The notes beneath the pieces were generated by a model, which did not search any database, was not told the origin of the DNA, and worked only from the letters and a program-made list of their open reading frames with translations. This document shows positions 39,950-57,952 of a DNA stretch of 64,000 nt, in pieces. Numbering within the stretch: position 1 is the stretch's first letter; every line of letters begins with the position of its first letter. The stretch is taken from the NCBI GenBank assembly GCA_963930775.1, contig OZ005697.1, forward strand, positions 8,454,292 through 8,518,291, read 5' to 3'. This DNA is from Cliona cf. orientalis. Taxonomy: Eukaryota > Porifera > Demospongiae > Clionaida > Clionaidae. Made by a program: the position numbers and the translations under genes.

Positions 39950-41524
39950 TTATTCTCCATCAGCCATTGCAGTCAGTGGAATAAACATCGTTTTGTCAGC
40001 GATTTTTAATCCCTTCGGAGGTTCTATACCAGATTTCGAATACTGGAGATATTTGCGAAGGTTATCGACATTCACTCCATCAGGGATACAAAGCGAATCA
40101 CTATCAAGAGCTTGTTCCAATATCACTGCTGCTATTTTGTTATCCAGTGCAGAAATTTTAAGATTGCCCACCTTAGTTTCATCATGACACGCATTCAGTA
40201 CTGCGTCAGTAGAGGGTACTTTCGGATATAGCCGGTACATTTCTTGTGCCATTGGCATACTCTCTTCCGTCCTCCCCAGCTGTAATAGACAAAGGTGGAC
40301 ATCACAAAAAATGCTGTTAACGTAGCGCACTGTGGCGTACTCATTCATTAAGACATCAATAGACTTCTTAATGACCAATTCAAACTGTTTGATAGCTTTC
40401 TCACACTCTTCCACCTCTGTGTACTTAGATATAAGCCTCCTGGCCACCAAAAGTACGATGATGTTGTGCTCGTCTAGAATCCGACTGATTACCGCTTGCA
40501 CTGGTTCCAGTATGTGAATGGCTTCCATTGGGGTCAATTTTGTGCATCTACTCGCGCAGAGTTTCTCCCATCCTTCATCCATCGCCTTCTTGGCCATTTC
40601 AGAGGACCACGGTGCTATTAGTGAACGTTTCCGCTGATCTGTAACCCAGCAAGCAGACCCGGGAACTTCCTCCCCCAAACATACTGAGCAGCGGCAGTTG
40701 AATCCAAAATTTTGTTGTAATTTTGCCCTTCTTATTTCTCTCACGTTCAAATAAAACTCTTCTATTATATAACTGATACCTAATTGGGCACCAGCTTCAA
40801 TATCACGTGCGGCAAAAACATTAACCCTTCCGCCTTCCATCTCCCAGCCACAGTTTGGTCGACACATGTGGTTGAGAAGAGAATACTCCATGAAGAGAAC
40901 GGTGGCGGAAGTACCTTTAGGCGCGGTTACATCAGCACTATTGACGTTGACTGCACAAAATGCTCGGTAGATATCATGGTCACTCACCTCGTCGGGAACT
41001 AGCATACGCACGTATGGATACATAAGTGGGTAGTTGACCATCTTTGCATGCGAGTCATTCCAAGTGAAATACTCGAGCCAGTTCTCATCCTGATCACTAC
41101 CAAGAAGTACTTGCTTATTGAGAGCACGTGCAATCGTTACTACCATTGGCGGTGGCCAGTATAGTGTTTTATCGTCGGTAGTCACCGTATACGCCGCAGT
41201 AGAGCGTCCGCGAAGATTTTCCAACTGCACGAGTCCCTTGCATTCCATCGCGTGAAGCGGCATCGCGCTATCACGACACTCATCGCTACAGTATCCGACG
41301 ATCTTGCACTCGGGACAAACGACAGCCGCACCACGGACACGCACCATACAGTGATGGCAAACAGCTCTAACTCGGTCCACGGTGACGCCACCAATACCGA
41401 ACGAAAAGGGTCTGCTCGTGAATATGGTCTTCGCTCGAGTGATCGGACCGTCCGTGAATATTCCTCGTCCGATCATCGTATCCTTTAGCTTCAAGGATTG
41501 CGGGAGATTGATAAAGGAGCACAT
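39950..41524 (-). CDS. SMYD-like SET and MYND domain protein
   Basis: A 524-residue intronless gene for a putative lysine methyltransferase of the SMYD family. The split SET domain begins around residues 18-40 (GRGIFTDGPITRAKTIF). A MYND zinc finger follows at 56-95 (CHHC ... CPEC ... CSDEC ... HAMEC, all ligands present). The SET core motif NHMCRPNC is at about 218-225, and GISYI near 249-253 supplies the catalytic tyrosine region. The post-SET cysteines CRCSVC are at about 277-282. The remaining 240 residues are helical, like the TPR-like C-terminal domain of SMYD1-3. All signature residues are present, so it is probably active. Substrates cannot be predicted. It lies downstream of RTEL1 on the same strand. 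Confidence 0.9.
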   Translation of the reverse strand: MCSFINLPQSLKLKDTMIGRGIFTDGPITRAKTIFTSRPFSFGIGGVTVDRVRAVCHHCMVRVRGAAVVCPECKIVGYCSDECRDSAMPLHAMECKGLVQLENLRGRSTAAYTVTTDDKTLYWPPPMVVTIARALNKQVLLGSDQDENWLEYFTWNDSHAKMVNYPLMYPYVRMLVPDEVSDHDIYRAFCAVNVNSADVTAPKGTSATVLFMEYSLLNHMCRPNCGWEMEGGRVNVFAARDIEAGAQLGISYIIEEFYLNVREIRRAKLQQNFGFNCRCSVCLGEEVPGSACWVTDQRKRSLIAPWSSEMAKKAMDEGWEKLCASRCTKLTPMEAIHILEPVQAVISRILDEHNIIVLLVARRLISKYTEVEECEKAIKQFELVIKKSIDVLMNEYATVRYVNSIFCDVHLCLLQLGRTEESMPMAQEMYRLYPKVPSTDAVLNACHDETKVGNLKISALDNKIAAVILEQALDSDSLCIPDGVNVDNLRKYLQYSKSGIEPPKGLKIADKTMFIPLTAMADGE

Positions 41525-42551
41525 GTCTTCTTAGTCAACTCAGAGACTCACTGATTCACCGCTCACTTTAGCAAGTTCGAGTTCACTGGCATGCGTTTCG
41601 CGATCGTATGTGTAGGCGTGCGCGTGGCCCGAATGTCAAGTGTTATGGCGACCATTACCAGGTATATTGGTGGAGTCTGATTCAGAACTATAGGTGTAGT
41701 GTCACAGGACTATGTATGAGTCTTCCCAGGTAACATTGTGGTGCATGAGACAGAACACACTATTGAAAAGATTGGGTTGCCTGGGAAGACGCTAAGAGTT
41801 GATCTGGTTGACCAATGGGGAATGCAGGGATCCATGATGGAGGGCATAGATAGTAGTTTGGGAGGAGCCAATGGCCACATCAAAGCCTTTCAATCTCCCA
41901 ATTCCCATTCCTAGCTTGTGCCCGGTCCTATTCCCATATCTAAGACAAATCTGTGTAGCTGACTACTGTAACAGCTGTTTGCAAACTGCTGAATGGGCAG
42001 CAGGTTCTGAGACAAGTGCACCCAATAGCAACCTGCCATCACACAGTTGGAGGGAAGACTGGGCTGGACTTGTGGTAGCACTAGTGTCAACTGTGAGCCA
42101 CCTGGGAGTGTGAATGGGTATTAATTTGTGGCTGCTTATTTTGTCCCACAGGAGTAAAATGTGTGCATGACAAAAAAAAACAACTCTGACCAGAAGTAGT
42201 ACAGCTTGGGATAGGATATTTGCTTGAAAATTGTCCCATGTCCCACTACATGCCAATATGAGCTCTGAAATACCATCAGGATTGTAAGAGAGAGCTAATA
42301 ATTAGAATGATAGATAAGACAGGATTAGAATACTTCAAACGTGTAAATGTACAATGTCATGTATAATATCTAATCAATACCTCTACGGTTAAGATGTTTA
42401 CTTGTGGAAAGTTCAATGTTACTAGGAACTGAGTTTGAGCATTGCCCATGCGTGGATGAGTCCTAAACAAAGATTAAGAGTAGCTAAAAAACAATCTTCA
42501 TTATTATGATGATGATCACTTAGTCTCACCCCACAGGCCACTCCCACATTT
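41525..42551. other. Intergenic region between the SMYD-like gene and RTEL1
   Basis: No gene is seen. A segment at 41855-41950 (GGAGCCAATGGCCACATCAAAG, then TTTCAATCTCCCAATTCCC) is repeated in RTEL1 intron sequence at about 42953-43030 and, shortened, near 49270. It is a dispersed repeat. The region must contain the SMYD promoter and the RTEL1 3' end. An extra 3' RTEL1 exon here cannot be excluded. Confidence 0.5.
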
Positions 42552-50612
<8,061 letters not shown>

Positions 50613-51156
50613 GGTGTCCTCTGCAGAGGTACACCAAGCCATAGACCAAGCAGTTGGTAAAGGACGCCAAAGACCTATGACCTCTCTGCGCCGCGGCGTG
50701 CGCGGGGCTCATTTGTGACCTTTAACCCTATCCGATTGGAGCCAGCCCCTCCTATATACCCTGCTTGTACAATGTACACTACCGGGTATGCTCAGTGCTG
50801 CAGCATCCATCCTCAGGGCAATGGCATAAACTTAGGGGTCTACTACTGCTATATAACTTGTTCAATTTAGCTTTCAATATGCTTCAATTCGAGGCGAAAA
50901 AAAAAAAAGGCCCGTGGTTTTCCAGACCTGTTTGTCTCAGCTTGAGCTTATTTAGCTAACAGCTGCTATGGTTTACTGTTATGATGGTTAAGCAAATTAT
51001 TTGATGTTATAATATTATATACATGATATTGTAGGAAACCATTTATCATTAATATTAAAAGGTGATCCAAGCACAGTGATAGCTACGATTGTGTGCAGTA
51101 GTTATGCACAAATTATTCTAGATCTATGCACTGTAACTTCCAAGTGACCCAAAATA
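50613..51156. promoter_or_regulatory. Divergent intergenic region, RTEL1 and transporter copy 12
   Basis: 544 bp lie between the RTEL1 start (minus) and the transporter start (plus), so both promoters should be here. Near RTEL1 there is a GC/CpG-rich patch at 50690-50715 (CTGCGCCGCGGCGTGCGCGG) followed by CCTATCCGATTGGAGCCA, which contains an inverted CCAAT box. This suits a housekeeping promoter. Towards the transporter the sequence is AT-rich and has the family's 5'-flank blocks in inverted order (GTGATCCAAGCACAG near 51061). Confidence 0.6.
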
Positions 51157-52875
51157 ATGGAAGATAACTCAAAAGAGGTTGGTAGTGAAAGTGAGTCCAA
51201 TTCTGGATCAATGCAAGAGATTCTTCAGCTAAGCAACAGATCTACTTTTGCTAGAAACGGGATGAATATGAATTTCAAACCTTCTTATCGAATACGAAAA
51301 CTAAAAAATAAAGGAGCTCTTCTGGTATTGGTTTGGAACTGCCTGGTGATGAGTGCTTTTCACTATCTTGCTACCTATCTTACTATGTTTCATCCAACTA
51401 CGTATAATCCTTACAGCATTATATGGGGACTCACTCTGCCCATAGCAGGCTGGCTGGCTGATGTTTATCTTACAAGGTACAAAGTAATACGCTGGAGTAT
51501 CTTGATCATGTGGATAGCCTCTGTGCTGGTAGTAGCAAGCTCTGTACTGTCACAGTTACCAGTAGTTGAACACTATTACCATAATAGCACTAAGAAGTAC
51601 GTAACAATGTTGCTGCTTATTGTAATGTCTCTCGGCTTTGGAGGCTACCAAGCCAATGTCGTCCTCTTTGGAATTGATCAACTTCAAGATGCTTCTACAG
51701 ATGAAATTACATCCTTCATAAGCTGGTATGTATCCACATACTTCAGTAGTGGGTTAGTCATCAAATTCATATATATATGCCTAGGAGAAGAATACAATAG
51801 TTTGCTACCAGAGTTCCTAGTTTGTATTTGTCTTACTATTTTGATTGTACTGACACTGTTTTGTGACCGAATTTTTCTGAAAGAACCAATAACACAAAAC
51901 CCTTTTCAGTTAATCTACAAAGTCATCAAGTACGCCATCAAAACTAAACATCCAAGATGTCGAAGTGCTTTCACTTACTGTGAAGATGACCTTCCTTCTC
52001 GTATTGACTTTGGAAAACGTAAATATGGAGGACCATTCACAACAGAGCAGGTGGAAGATGTCAAGTCATTTATAAGAATACTTGTTTTTATTTTCATCAC
52101 TACACCAATGGCAAGTGGAATGTTATCATTAAACCTTTTAGAGTACCAACTTACCATAACTCATGAAGATGACAACTATGACACATCATTATTTCACTTC
52201 GACAGGTTCCATGATAGCAGCTGGATAATACAAATAACTACAGGGCTAAGTTTTTATTTCAGTGGCACAATCCTGATAATCCTATATGAGTTTATTTTCT
52301 ACCCTCTGCTGCGAAATCACATACCGTACATGCAAAATTATCAGTGGAAAATGGCAGTTGGAATACTTTCTCAAATAGCTAGAATCATTGCTCTTACGAC
52401 TATTGACTTAATAGCTCGTCACAGTTATATCAAGCACAACAATGCAACCATCCAATGCATATTCATGGAACAAAGTGGAATCCTCAGCTCTAGCTTTAAC
52501 ATGCAGTGGATGATCTTAGTGGAACTGCTCAGTTCCATCTCATTAATCACTTCAGTCACGGGTGCATTTGAATTCATCTGTTCTCAAAGCCCTTACTCAA
52601 TGAGAGGACTTCTATTCGGTGCTGCACACTGTAGTGTAGTGCTCTACTATACAGTGGGATATGGAATAATGCAGGCATTTACTAAGCAGTCAACGTCAGT
52701 AGCATGGGGCACAGAAATCATCAGTTGTGAGTTATGGTACTTATTTTTGATACTCATCATCCTGATACTGAATAGCATAATGGTCTGCATACTTTCAAAG
52801 TGGTACAAGAATAGAAAGAGGGAAGATGTTTTACCGAACGAACAAGTTTTTGCCGAGAGATACTATACTAGCTAG
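51157..52875 (+). CDS. POT/SLC15-like transporter, intact (copy 12, plus strand)
   Basis: 572 residues. It starts MEDNSKEVGSESESN, like the minus-strand array, and ends RYYTS. It is the only plus-strand member, separated from the array by the SMYD-like and RTEL1 genes. All family features are present (about 12 helices, WLADVYLTRYK loop, FGIDQLQDAS, WYVSTYFSSGLV, GGPFTTEQVEDVK). Distinctive substitutions include TPMASGMLSLNLLEYQL and AAHCSVVLYYTVGYG. The relic of the receptor-like gene converges on its 3' end, so the transporter/receptor pair was also present here in inverted orientation. Confidence 0.87.
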   Translation: MEDNSKEVGSESESNSGSMQEILQLSNRSTFARNGMNMNFKPSYRIRKLKNKGALLVLVWNCLVMSAFHYLATYLTMFHPTTYNPYSIIWGLTLPIAGWLADVYLTRYKVIRWSILIMWIASVLVVASSVLSQLPVVEHYYHNSTKKYVTMLLLIVMSLGFGGYQANVVLFGIDQLQDASTDEITSFISWYVSTYFSSGLVIKFIYICLGEEYNSLLPEFLVCICLTILIVLTLFCDRIFLKEPITQNPFQLIYKVIKYAIKTKHPRCRSAFTYCEDDLPSRIDFGKRKYGGPFTTEQVEDVKSFIRILVFIFITTPMASGMLSLNLLEYQLTITHEDDNYDTSLFHFDRFHDSSWIIQITTGLSFYFSGTILIILYEFIFYPLLRNHIPYMQNYQWKMAVGILSQIARIIALTTIDLIARHSYIKHNNATIQCIFMEQSGILSSSFNMQWMILVELLSSISLITSVTGAFEFICSQSPYSMRGLLFGAAHCSVVLYYTVGYGIMQAFTKQSTSVAWGTEIISCELWYLFLILIILILNSIMVCILSKWYKNRKREDVLPNEQVFAERYYTS

Positions 52876-53829
52876 GAATTAATGATATAAGATCTCAATG
52901 TCACGTGACTGTATCATATTATATAATTAGCTATAGCTGTGTTTTTTTTAATATAGCTAGTCAGTCCAATTTAAACCAGAATCATAGCTAAAAAAATTAA
53001 TAGTTGTTGTGTTTCTGTAGCTGTAATTAGTAGTTCAATTGAGGTATGAATGATTACTTTATCACCTGTATTAAGAGTTTTTGGCTCCTCTATAATTCTA
53101 CTTACAACATACTCTCCTATATAATAATATAATGTTATCATATATAGCTTACGTTCATGTTGCTGAGTATATGCTGTGGAGTAAAGTAAATAATTTATGC
53201 ATGTACATGGTATATATTTTGTGGGTAGATGTATTGGCAAATTGCCGCCCAGAAAATTAATTGTATACTATGGCTAGACGAGCGTTACATATGCACCAAA
53301 GGCAAAGGAAATTCTTTTCTTTTCTTCACAGTCAAGCACTATTATTATGTCTTGAGAATCATAACTTATCTTAATCAAACATGCATGCAATGCCTGTGCA
53401 TACTGCGCGGTATAATCATTGAGAAATAATATTGTCTGGTCATGATATGTAGCTATTACATCGATCCGCATGGTTCCATGCAAGCTTTGTTCCTTTTACA
53501 AGACATGCATGGAAGATGTTCATACTGTTGCATACCTGTATCTATCTGATTTACTTTACTCTCAGCAGTTTATCTGACTTATAAACTGTATCTGGTGAAA
53601 CTTTGGAGTTGTGTTTTTTTTCACAATGTCAATGACATATCAAAAGAAAAAAAAGGTTTCGTCGTTTGATTTGACAGCTTTCTTTATGCAGTCATGGTCA
53701 TACGCTCCAAACATTAATATTACCTTTAGTCAATCAAGCATGCACACAACATATACATACCTTGCAGTCTCCAGTAAGTTTGAGATTGTTATTGCAGGGT
53801 ATATGTAGCAGTAGCCTCTACCTTTGCTC
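52876..53829. other. Intergenic, transporter copy 12 to the secreted family
   Basis: Apart from the 53035-53112 relic nothing coding is supported. Blocks around 53280-53480 (GCACCAAAGGCAAAGGAA, GAGAATCATAACTTATCTTAATCAA) recur at 54800-54890 and 58240-58320. They mark the 3' flanks or spacers of the secreted coiled-coil family, which was duplicated with its surroundings. Confidence 0.55.
53035..53112 (-). pseudogene. Relic of the receptor-like gene's C-terminal tail
   Basis: On the minus strand this reads EEPKTLNTGDKVIIHTSIEL, clearly the tail of the gene at 24138-27710 (EEPNSLKTGDKVITHTSVEL). Upstream helices are not recognisable. It faces the 3' end of transporter copy 12, about 160 bp away. 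Confidence 0.85.
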
Positions 53830-53976
53830 AGGCACTGGCATGTTTATGGATCGAGTGATACGTAAAATGTTGTCACTATAGATAGCTACATCATTATATA
53901 TAAAGGCAATTGCAACTGTATAGGTAACAGTTATAGATTTGATCGTGATTATCAGTTTATTGATACCCATACAACC
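53830..53976 (+). promoter_or_regulatory. Conserved upstream region with TATA-like box
   Basis: This block (CTCAGGCACTGGCATG, GATCGAGTGATACGTAAAATG, then TTGATACCCATA just before the ATG) is nearly the same upstream of the paralogue at 57320 (57188-57319). TATATATAAAG at 53895-53905 is a plausible TATA box. The conservation could reflect recent duplication and not function. Confidence 0.45.
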
Positions 53977-54600
53977 ATGGCTGCTACTACTATGATTTTA
54001 TTTGCTGTCTTCATTGGTATTGTCCATGGTGATAGTACCTGCAAAATTGCTCCATCATTCAGTAATATTGAAATCTTAAGCAAATACATCGACGAAAGAA
54101 TCAATGCTACAGTTGCTTCCAGGGTAGTGGAGCTAACTGCAGCTACAGAAGATAGATTCAATGCCACAATCGATGAAAGAATTGCAACGGCCATAAATAC
54201 CACTGTCAGTGCTATTAGTTCTGAGTCAGCAACGTGGACACCCGTGGCTAAGACTCCTATTAGTCCAGGAGGACTTAATTTCCAAAACGCCACTACTTAT
54301 ACCTTTCAAATCCCCGATGTCATTCCCCTTGCAGCAAGGGAATTTATGGTCTATGGCATAGTGAAATGTGGAGGCGCTCATTTCCAAGAAGTTGGTGATA
54401 TCATATTTTACGTGAGGCACAATGGGTTGCGATTTGAAAAGTTTCTACACATGCATTCATATCGCTATCAGGAAGCTTGGAACACCAACTCAGACAACAT
54501 GTGGTTCCCAATGCCTGCTGATAGACTCTTCCACGTGGAGATAACTGTGGCCATCCCCGGAAACTGCCGTACTCTCTTCTTTGCTACTGGATACCGTTGA
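53977..54600 (+). CDS. Small secreted coiled-coil protein, type 1 C-terminal domain
   Basis: 207 residues, one exon. The signal peptide is about 1-18 (MAATTMILFAVFIGIVHG). A predicted helical stalk (about 27-80) has the family motif FSNIEILSKYIDERINAT and regularly spaced hydrophobics. The C-terminal domain (about 95-207) is rich in beta-forming residues (TYTFQIPDVIPL, EFMVYGIVKCGGAHF, DNMWFPMPADRLFHVEITV), with two cysteines and an end at GYR. The layout, stalk plus small beta domain, resembles secreted oligomeric lectin- or C1q-like proteins, but I cannot assign a family. The paralogue at 57320 is close. The start is fixed by the signal peptide and its conservation. Confidence 0.8.
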   Translation: MAATTMILFAVFIGIVHGDSTCKIAPSFSNIEILSKYIDERINATVASRVVELTAATEDRFNATIDERIATAINTTVSAISSESATWTPVAKTPISPGGLNFQNATTYTFQIPDVIPLAAREFMVYGIVKCGGAHFQEVGDIIFYVRHNGLRFEKFLHMHSYRYQEAWNTNSDNMWFPMPADRLFHVEITVAIPGNCRTLFFATGYR

Positions 54601-54985
54601 CTCATTAGAATTCCATTTTGTGCATGTTTACATGAATAATGGCTTGATTAATATAGTTTTTTATAGAATAAATTGCATTCCCCATGCATGCACCTTGATT
54701 TTAATTTTAGTTGCTACTATCATGGCATGATCATTATTGTCTTTTTATTTTGACTTGTAAGCTGTGTCTGATAAAACTTTCAAGTTGTCTTTTCGCACAT
54801 CGAAGGCAAAGGAAGTTTCATAGACTGATGTGACAGCATTTCTTGCCTTGAGAATCATAACTTATCTTGATCAATCATACATGCATGCAATACCATGCAT
54901 ACATAATAATTATTGTATTCAAAGAAAAATCTGGTCACATATCTCGTACTATAATTATGTACCCTCTAATCGTAAATAAACTATG
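54601..54985. other. 3' flank of the secreted gene
   Basis: Duplicated with the gene. ATTGCATTCCCCATGCATGC at about 54672 also occurs near 55966 and 58120. AATAAA-type signals lie at 54665-54670. Nothing coding. Confidence 0.5.
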
Positions 54986-55295
54986 CAAGGGCGCCCGCAC
55001 CATATACGCACAGTACGCACGTGCGTACCATTCTCACCACAGTAATCTGAGTTTATACATCTATCTGTTGGAAATAGTATAATTTTGAGCGTATTTCAGA
55101 CCTTTACTGGGCTTTAGGATCAGAAATAAGCTCAAATTTCACAACAGAATGATTGTCTCACCGTTCTTGCTGCTCGATCTACGCAGTGCGAGGTCAATAA
55201 TGGGCGTGGTCAACGTATCCGAAAAAAAATTTCAGCGCGCTTCGCGCGCAATCATATCATGCTTACCTATTCAGAAAATTCTGCGGGCGCCCTTG
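54986..55295. mobile_element. 310-bp MITE with 5-bp TSD, CAAGGGCGCCCGC termini
   Basis: Perfect inverted ends CAAGGGCGCCCGCA. The flanks are CTATG at 54981-54985 and 55296-55300. The paralogous sequence near 60024 (TAAATAAACTATGTAGCAT) shows the empty site. Inside is a GCGCGCTTCGCGCGC palindrome. It is non-coding. The end sequence and 5-bp duplication suggest a hAT relative. Confidence 0.88.
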
Positions 55296-55394
55296 CTATG
55301 TAACATTATACATGCATGTTACGACACAAATGCGATCTAACGCAAATGATCTATCAACAATTAGAAAAATTCAACAGGGAAAAAAAAAATCAAA

Positions 55395-55467
55395 GTGTAC
55401 GGCAAGATTTGAACCCGTTCTATTCCGTCCCATACATAAGAGCCCAACCACTCGGCCACGTACCACC
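55395..55467 (-). ncRNA. tRNA-like (tRNA-derived) sequence
   Basis: On the minus strand: GGTGGTACGTGGCCGAGTGG, with a class II-type A box (TGGCCGAGTGGTTGGGC). A B box follows (GGTTCAAATC) and, about 10 bp past the end, a run of T, as in a Pol III terminator. The acceptor stem pairs poorly and no convincing anticodon stem or long variable arm forms. It is more likely a decayed tRNA-Leu/Ser or a tRNA-derived SINE head than a working tRNA gene. Confidence 0.5.
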
Positions 55468-55502
55468 ATTGTTGTTGTTGGCAGCCATTATTTCAACTAT
55501 TT

Positions 55503-55815
55503 GCTATTAGTTCTGAGTCAGCAATGTGGACACCTGTGGCTAAGACTCCTATTGGTCCAGGAGGACTTGCAATTGGTCTCTGAAACGCCACTACTTTTAA
55601 CTTTCAAATTCCCGATGTCATTCCCCTTGCAGCAAGGGAATTTATGGTCTATGGCATAGTGAAATGTGGAACAGCTCATTTCCAAGAAGTTGGTGATATC
55701 AAATTTTATGTGGTGTACAATGGGTTGCGATTTGAAAAGTTTCTACACATGCATTCATATAGCTATCAGGAAGCTTGGAACACCAACTCACTTCTTTACT
55801 ACTGGATATCGCTGA
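55503..55815 (+). pseudogene. Truncated copy of the secreted type 1 gene
   Basis: Matches the C-terminal domain of the genes at 53977 and 57320 (from GCTATTAGTTCTGAGTCAGC). It lacks the signal peptide and stalk. It has a frameshift near 55575 and an internal deletion of about 90 bp after ACACCAACTCA, joining directly to the last codons (CTTCTTTACTACTGGATATC). Non-functional. Confidence 0.9.
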
Positions 55816-56134
55816 GATTTGCCTATTGAATACAGCTACCTATTTGAACCTGAACAATGTCTATTCTTAACTAATACTGCATAATTACTTTGCTTAAAAT
55901 TACATTTTGTGTATTTTAATGGCTTAGCTTGATGATAATTTTTGTTCACATATTAAAGATTAAATTGCATTCCCCATGCATGCACCTTGATTTTAATTTT
56001 AGTTGCCATTATCGCAGCATGATCATAGTAGTCTACGTACAATTATGTTTTTAGATACATTATCAAAAGCATAAAATTAATACCATACTGCATTATTATA
56101 AGAGCTCTGATTTTGTACTGTTGCAGAGGTACAG

Positions 56135-56760
56135 TTATGGCAGGCGCAGAATCTCTCTCGGCCCCTTAATAATTTATAACTTCAGATGCCACAATGATTA
56201 AGAGCTGGTGGTAGCAGATACACCAGGACTGCTTCAAAATCTGATACATACGCTTGGTCAAACATACTACAGCCTGTGACTCCAATTCCGTATATTATTG
56301 CTATGGATTGAGTGTTGCTAAAGATGTGGAAATGATTGCCAGCATCGGATGCTTGGATAAAGGCCTTTCCAACTGGAAGCTGTCCTCTTCAAAGGTGAAC
56401 AACTGGTATTCCAGATTGACAAAAGTATTGCCTCCTGAATGGCTGGAAATAGTTGGGACGATAGGCCAGACAGGGTTTCATCTAGTGACAAACATTTGGC
56501 CCAGGGGTGGAAGCGCGATAAATGAGTTGGATGTATTTAGCAGTTCCTTGGGACGTATTTTTAGGAGAATTTCTTTAATTCCTCCAGATTGTCTCGGGTA
56601 ATTTTTGATCAAAAACAAATGTTAATGGTTTGATTTGGTGACTTATAATTAATGTGATATTATGATTTAATTAAAGTCAAATTCTTAGGGAGGAAAGCTA
56701 GGGAGTTTGGGGGAGAAGCTTTCCCCCTGTTTCCCACTGTATGAAACTCTGCCAGAACAT
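56135..56760 (-). pseudogene. Decayed exon 2 of the secreted type 2 family, with MITE
   Basis: On the minus strand, 56470 to about 56140 matches the second exon of the gene at 60623-62157 (AGGACAGCTTCC, CATCCGATGCTGGCAATC, GTCACAGGCTGTAGTATG, ending in CTCTTAATCATTGTGGCATC). It carries frameshifts and is interrupted at 56470/56752 by a MITE of the 4779 family. No first exon is nearby. Confidence 0.85.
56471..56751. mobile_element. 281-bp MITE, second member of the 5-bp-TSD family
   Basis: Ends CAGGGTTTCATCTAG and, on the other strand at the right, CAGAGTTTCATAC. The flanking duplication is CCAGA (56466-56470 and 56752-56756). The interior matches the element at 4779-5081 in reverse orientation (TTAGGAGAATTTCTTTAATTCCTCCAGA, TAATTTTTGATCAAAAAC) but without the long G/C runs. 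Confidence 0.9.
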
Positions 56761-57319
56761 TGATGGATAAGCATGCAATATAGGTATGATATCATGCATA
56801 GTTACTCATTTTTGGATGTGTAAATGGGTGAATAGGTAACATAATAATATTACTGTTGCAAATGCCTTTCAAATGTGACTATAAAATCATTTAGGTAGCT
56901 ATCATTCAATCATTAGAACAGTATCCATTTCATCTTTTGAAGTTCTCTGTATGTAGCTACTGAATGTTTATGCACGCATCTATCCATTTCTGTTGCCACT
57001 TTTAAAAGTTGGTACAGACTATTGGCATGTCTGTTATATACACAAAGCCCTTGGACAAGGACGGTTTACGTTGCCATAAATCCCTGGCTCCGTGCTATAA
57101 TAACAACATTAACATCAACTTTAGTCAATCAAGCATGCACACAACACATACCATGTAGTCACCAGTAAGTCTGAGATCGTTATTGCTCAGGCACTGGCAC
57201 GTTTATGGATCGAGTGATACGTAAAATGTTGTCACTATAGCCATCATTAGATGCAATTGCACTAACAGCTATAAATTTGGTCATGATTATCAGTTTATTG
57301 ATACCCATAATATACAATC
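56761..57319. other. 5' flank of the second secreted type 1 gene
   Basis: No gene. 57120-57319 repeats the upstream block of 53977 (TTAGTCAATCAAGCATGCAC near 57120 and GATCGAGTGATACGTAAAATG near 57208). CTATAAAT at 57270 is a possible TATA element. Confidence 0.5.
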
Positions 57320-57952
57320 ATGGCTGCTACTACTGTGATTTTCTTTGCTGTCTTCATTGGTATCATCCATGGTGATAGTACCTGCAAAATTGCTCCTTGC
57401 AAGTGTTCATTCAATAATGTTGAAATCTTCAGCAAATACATTGATGAAAGAATCAATGCTACATTTGCTGCCTATGTAGCGGAGCTAACTGCAGCTACAG
57501 AAGACGGATTCAATATCACAATCGATGAAAAAATTGCAACGGCCATAAATACCACAGTCAGTGCTATTAGTTCTGAGTCAGCAACGTGGACACCTGTGGC
57601 TAAGACTCCTATTAGTCCTGCAGAAGGACTTACTCTCGAAAATGCAACTACTTTTAACTTTCAAATCCCTGATATCATTCCCCTTGCAGCAAGGGAATTT
57701 ATGGTCTATGGCATAGTAAAATGTGGAACAGCTCATCTTCAAAGAGCTGGTGATATCATATTATACGTGATGCACAATGGCTTGCAATTTGAAAAGTTTC
57801 TATACATGCACTCATATGAACAGGCAGCTTGGAATACCAACTCAGATAACATGTGGTTCCCAATGCCTGCTGATAGACTCTTGCACGTAGAGATAACCGT
57901 GGCCATCCCCGGAACTTGCCGTGCTCTCTTCTCTACTATTGGATACCGTTGA
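57320..57952 (+). CDS. Small secreted coiled-coil protein, type 1, second copy
   Basis: 210 residues, one exon, closely related to the gene at 53977. Signal peptide MAATTVIFFAVFIGIIHG, the stalk with FNNVEIFSKYIDERINAT, and a C-terminal domain with REFMVYGIVKCGTAH and the ending ALFSTIGYR. It has one extra cysteine pair position near the stalk start (IAPCKCSFNN against IAPSFSN), which could allow an additional disulfide or inter-chain bond. No lesions. Likely secreted and oligomeric through the stalk; the role is unknown. Confidence 0.8.
   Translation: MAATTVIFFAVFIGIIHGDSTCKIAPCKCSFNNVEIFSKYIDERINATFAAYVAELTAATEDGFNITIDEKIATAINTTVSAISSESATWTPVAKTPISPAEGLTLENATTFNFQIPDIIPLAAREFMVYGIVKCGTAHLQRAGDIILYVMHNGLQFEKFLYMHSYEQAAWNTNSDNMWFPMPADRLLHVEITVAIPGTCRALFSTIGYR

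Noticed and set aside
41871..42113. 80-codon plus-strand frame between the SMYD-like gene and RTEL1
   Set aside because: It covers a dispersed repeat also found at 42953; no protein-like features.
52971..53240. 89-codon minus-strand gene
   Set aside because: Only about 25 codons match the receptor-like tail; the rest is unrelated AT-rich sequence, so it is a relic.
56254..56601. 115-codon plus-strand frame
   Set aside because: It is the antisense shadow of a decayed type 2 exon running into a MITE.
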